Assembly (NCBI GenBank): GCA_009773995.1 | Contig: VSMY01000124.1 | Coordinates: 1-7,056, forward strand | Length of the DNA stretch: 7,056 bases | Source of the DNA: Oscillibacter sp. | GTDB taxonomy: Bacteria; Bacillota; Clostridia; Oscillospirales; Oscillospiraceae | Direction of reading: 5' to 3' | Shown here: piece after piece, positions 4,843 to 7,056 of the stretch | How positions within the stretch are numbered: the first letter of the stretch is position 1 | How the letters are laid out: every line of letters starts with the position of its first letter | The notes under the pieces: model-generated | What the model saw: only the letters and a program-made list of their open reading frames with translations | Told to the model about the DNA's origin: nothing | The model's database searches: none | Translations under genes and position numbers: made by a program

Positions 4843-7056
4843 AATCGTCCAGTTTTTTCAGGTGCTTCGCCGCCGCCTTCAGCATCAGCTTCTTCTGCCC
4901 TGCACTCTGGAAGTCCACCTGGACCAGGGCGTCGCCTCCCATGGGCTGGACGGAGAGCACCGTCCCTTTGCCGAAGACGCCGTGCTCGATCCGGTCCCCC
5001 TTGGCCAGGGCCATGGGGGGCGGGGCGGCCTGGCTCACGGCCGTCCGGCGGGCCTCCTGGAAAGAGGGCCGGGCGTAGACGGGCCGCCGGGCCCCGCCGG
5101 AACCGTCCCCGCCGCCGTAGGAGCCGCTCCCGTAAGAGGAGCCGCCGTATCCGCCGAAGGTCCCGCCGGGCCGGAGGTCCCGGCCCTCCCAGTTCAGGTT
5201 CTCCTCCGGCGCCTCCTCCAGGAAGCGGGAGAGGCGGTTGCTGGCGGTTTTGCCGTAGAGCATCCGCTGGCGGGCGTGGGTCAGGGTCAGCCGCTCCTTG
5301 GCCCGGGTCATGGCCACGTAGCACAGCCGCCGCTCCTCCTCCAGCTCCTCCTCCTCAAACTGGGCGGAGCTGCCGGGGAAAATCCCCTCCTCCAGGCCCA
5401 CCACGTAGACCAGGGGGAATTCCAGGCCCTTGGCGGCGTGGATGGTCATGAGGGTTACGCAGTCGTCGCTGTTCTCCAGGGAGTCCAGGTCCGTGTACAG
5501 GGCGATCTCGTTCAAAAAGCCCGAGAGGGTGGCGTCCTCCGGCCGGCGGTCCAGGAAGCCCAGGATGTTGGACTTCAGCTCCTGGACGTTTTCCAGGCGG
5601 CCCCGGCTCTCCATGTCGTTCTTATCCTTCAGGGCCTGGGTGTAGCCCGTCCGCTCGCACACCTCGTCATAGAACTCCGGCAGGGCCAGGCTTCCCCCGG
5701 CCTTCCGGAGGCCGTCGATGAGGTCCGCGAACTGGAGGAGTTTTTTCGCCGGGGCTTTCAGCTCCGGGAAGAGGTCCGCGTTGCGGCAGATCTCGTAGAG
5801 GGAGGCCCCCTGCTGGTCCGCCAGCAGGGCCACCTTGTCCATGGTAGTCCCCCCGATGCCCCGGGCGGGGTTGTTGATGATGCGCCGGAGCCGCAGGTCG
5901 TCCAGGGGGTTGTTCACCACGCAGAGGTAGGCCAGCATGTCCTTGACCTCCGCCCGGTCGAAGAACTTCATGCCCCCCACTACTTTATAAGGAACGCCGC
6001 TGCGCTTCATGGCGTACTCCAGGGCGTTGGACTGGGCGTTCATCCGGTAGAGCACGGCGGCGTCCCGGAAATGGGCCCCCCGGCCCACCGCCGCCAGGAT
6101 GTCCCCCGTGACGAAAGCGGCCTCGTCCTGCTCGTTGAGCAACGTGCGGACGGCGACCTTCTCCCCGCCGCCGTTTTCCGTCCAGAGGGTCTTTCCCTTC
6201 CGGCCCGCGTTGTGTTTGATAACCGCGTTGGCCGCATCCAGGATGTTCTGGGTGGAGCGGTAATTCTGCTCCAGTCGGATGACCCGGGCGTTCTCATACT
6301 GCTTCTCAAAGTTCAGGATGTTCTCAATGTTGGCCCCCCGGAAGCGGTAGATGGACTGGTCGTCGTCCCCCACCACACAGAGGTTGTTCCGCCCCCCGGC
6401 CAGCAGGCCGGTGAGGAGGTATTGGAGGTGGTTGGTGTCCTGGTACTCGTCCACCAGCACGTAGCGGAACTTCCGCTGGTAGTACTCCAGCACCTCCGGC
6501 TCCTGCCGGAGCAGGGTGACGGTGTGGAAAATGATGTCGTCGAAGTCCAGGGCGCTGGCGGCGGCCAGCTTTTTCTGGTAGGCGGCGTAGATCTTGGCGA
6601 TGCGGGCCATGCGCCAGTCGGTCTCCGCGCCGTGCCGCCGGGCGAACTCCTCCGGGCCCTGGTAGAGGTCCTTGGCGCTGCTGATGACGGAGAGGACGTT
6701 TTTCGGCGGGAAGGCCTTGTCGTCCAGGTTCAGCTCCTTCAAAACGTCCTTCACCACCCGGCGGGAGTCGTCGGTGTCGTAGATGGTAAAGTCCTTGGCA
6801 AAGCCCAGGCGGTCGATGTCCCGCCGGAGGATGCGCACGCAGGCGGAGTGGAAGGTGGAGGCCCAGACGTCGTTGGCCTCCGGCCCCAGGCGGGCGGCCA
6901 GGCGGTCCTTCAGCTCCCCGGCGGCCTTGTTGGTGAAGGTGATGGCGATGATCTCCCAGGGCCGGGGGGGGTCCACGGCGCACAGGCGCCGGGCCCGGTC
7001 GAACTCCAGGGGGGAGGGGTCCTCCGGGAAGGACTCCAGGAAGGCCAGGTCCTCTT
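4841..7056 (-). CDS. pcrA: PcrA/UvrD-type superfamily 1A DNA helicase (N-terminus beyond window)
   Basis: ATP-dependent 3'-5' DNA helicase of the UvrD/Rep/PcrA family, acting in DNA repair, plasmid replication and clearing of transcription or recombination conflicts. The frame is open to the right edge, giving 737 residues here, with stop TAA at 4843-4841. The Q motif and Walker A lie outside the window. Seen from N to C: motif Ia AITFTNKAA, then FHSACVRILRR, motif II LVDEYQDTNHLQ (6435-6452 for DEYQDT), motif III VVGDDDQSIYRFRGA (near 6360), motif IV QNYRST (6251-6268), motif V MTIHAAKGLEFP (5414-5449) and motif VI YVAMTRAKERL (5288-5320). A Gly/Ser/Tyr-rich linker (about 5090-5172) leads to a C-terminal Tudor-like module (GDRIEHGVFGKGTV, about 4844-5010), which in PcrA contacts RNA polymerase. 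The GTG at 6976 is not the start, because coding continues upstream. PcrA is preferred over Rep because of the Tudor tail and the Firmicute context. Confidence 0.94.
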   Translation of the reverse strand, partial: EDLAFLESFPEDPSPLEFDRARRLCAVDPPRPWEIIAITFTNKAAGELKDRLAARLGPEANDVWASTFHSACVRILRRDIDRLGFAKDFTIYDTDDSRRVVKDVLKELNLDDKAFPPKNVLSVISSAKDLYQGPEEFARRHGAETDWRMARIAKIYAAYQKKLAAASALDFDDIIFHTVTLLRQEPEVLEYYQRKFRYVLVDEYQDTNHLQYLLTGLLAGGRNNLCVVGDDDQSIYRFRGANIENILNFEKQYENARVIRLEQNYRSTQNILDAANAVIKHNAGRKGKTLWTENGGGEKVAVRTLLNEQDEAAFVTGDILAAVGRGAHFRDAAVLYRMNAQSNALEYAMKRSGVPYKVVGGMKFFDRAEVKDMLAYLCVVNNPLDDLRLRRIINNPARGIGGTTMDKVALLADQQGASLYEICRNADLFPELKAPAKKLLQFADLIDGLRKAGGSLALPEFYDEVCERTGYTQALKDKNDMESRGRLENVQELKSNILGFLDRRPEDATLSGFLNEIALYTDLDSLENSDDCVTLMTIHAAKGLEFPLVYVVGLEEGIFPGSSAQFEEEELEEERRLCYVAMTRAKERLTLTHARQRMLYGKTASNRLSRFLEEAPEENLNWEGRDLRPGGTFGGYGGSSYGSGSYGGGDGSGGARRPVYARPSFQEARRTAVSQAAPPPMALAKGDRIEHGVFGKGTVLSVQPMGGDALVQVDFQSAGQKKLMLKAAAKHLKKLDD

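Noticed and set aside
4822..5451. Plus-strand open frame opposite the end of the helicase
   Set aside because: Its Arg/Pro/Gly-rich translation is the complement of the helicase linker and motif VI region, and it has no ribosome binding site.

Overview
The window looks like a GC-rich Firmicute chromosome. My best guess is a gut-type Clostridia of the Oscillospiraceae/Ruminococcaceae group. The reasons are strong GC bias in third codon positions, consistent GGAGG ribosome binding sites, a T-box riboswitch, a lipoprotein-type MetQ, and a PcrA/UvrD helicase carrying a form of N-terminal insertion that I associate with that group. The taxonomic call is inference. No mobile element, CRISPR array, rRNA or tRNA is visible.

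Layout from left to right: (1) the C-terminal 252 codons of an amidohydrolase of the 8-oxoguanine deaminase / AtzB-like family on the + strand, cut by the window edge. (2) A strong hairpin at 770-800 shared by two convergent genes. (3) A DUF368 (PopT-type) membrane protein on the - strand, 789-1634, with its own promoter near 1679-1707. (4) A 551-bp divergent intergenic region (1635-2185). It holds the popT promoter, a second promoter facing right (1814-1842), and a complete T-box leader (about 1865-2142) whose specifier reads ATG (Met). (5) The methionine ABC transporter operon metN (ATPase), metI (permease) and metQ (substrate-binding lipoprotein), closed by a terminator at 4808-4842. (6) A PcrA/UvrD-type helicase on the - strand from 4841 to the right edge, lacking its extreme N-terminus.

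The central unit is self-consistent. When charged tRNA-Met is scarce, uncharged tRNA should pair with the AUG specifier and the UGGU bulge, stabilise the antiterminator and let transcription continue into metNIQ, which imports methionine. The flanking genes (purine deamination, lipid-carrier recycling, DNA repair) show no evident functional link to it. I do not see a previously undescribed system. The most informative element is the methionine T-box and its compensated antiterminator.
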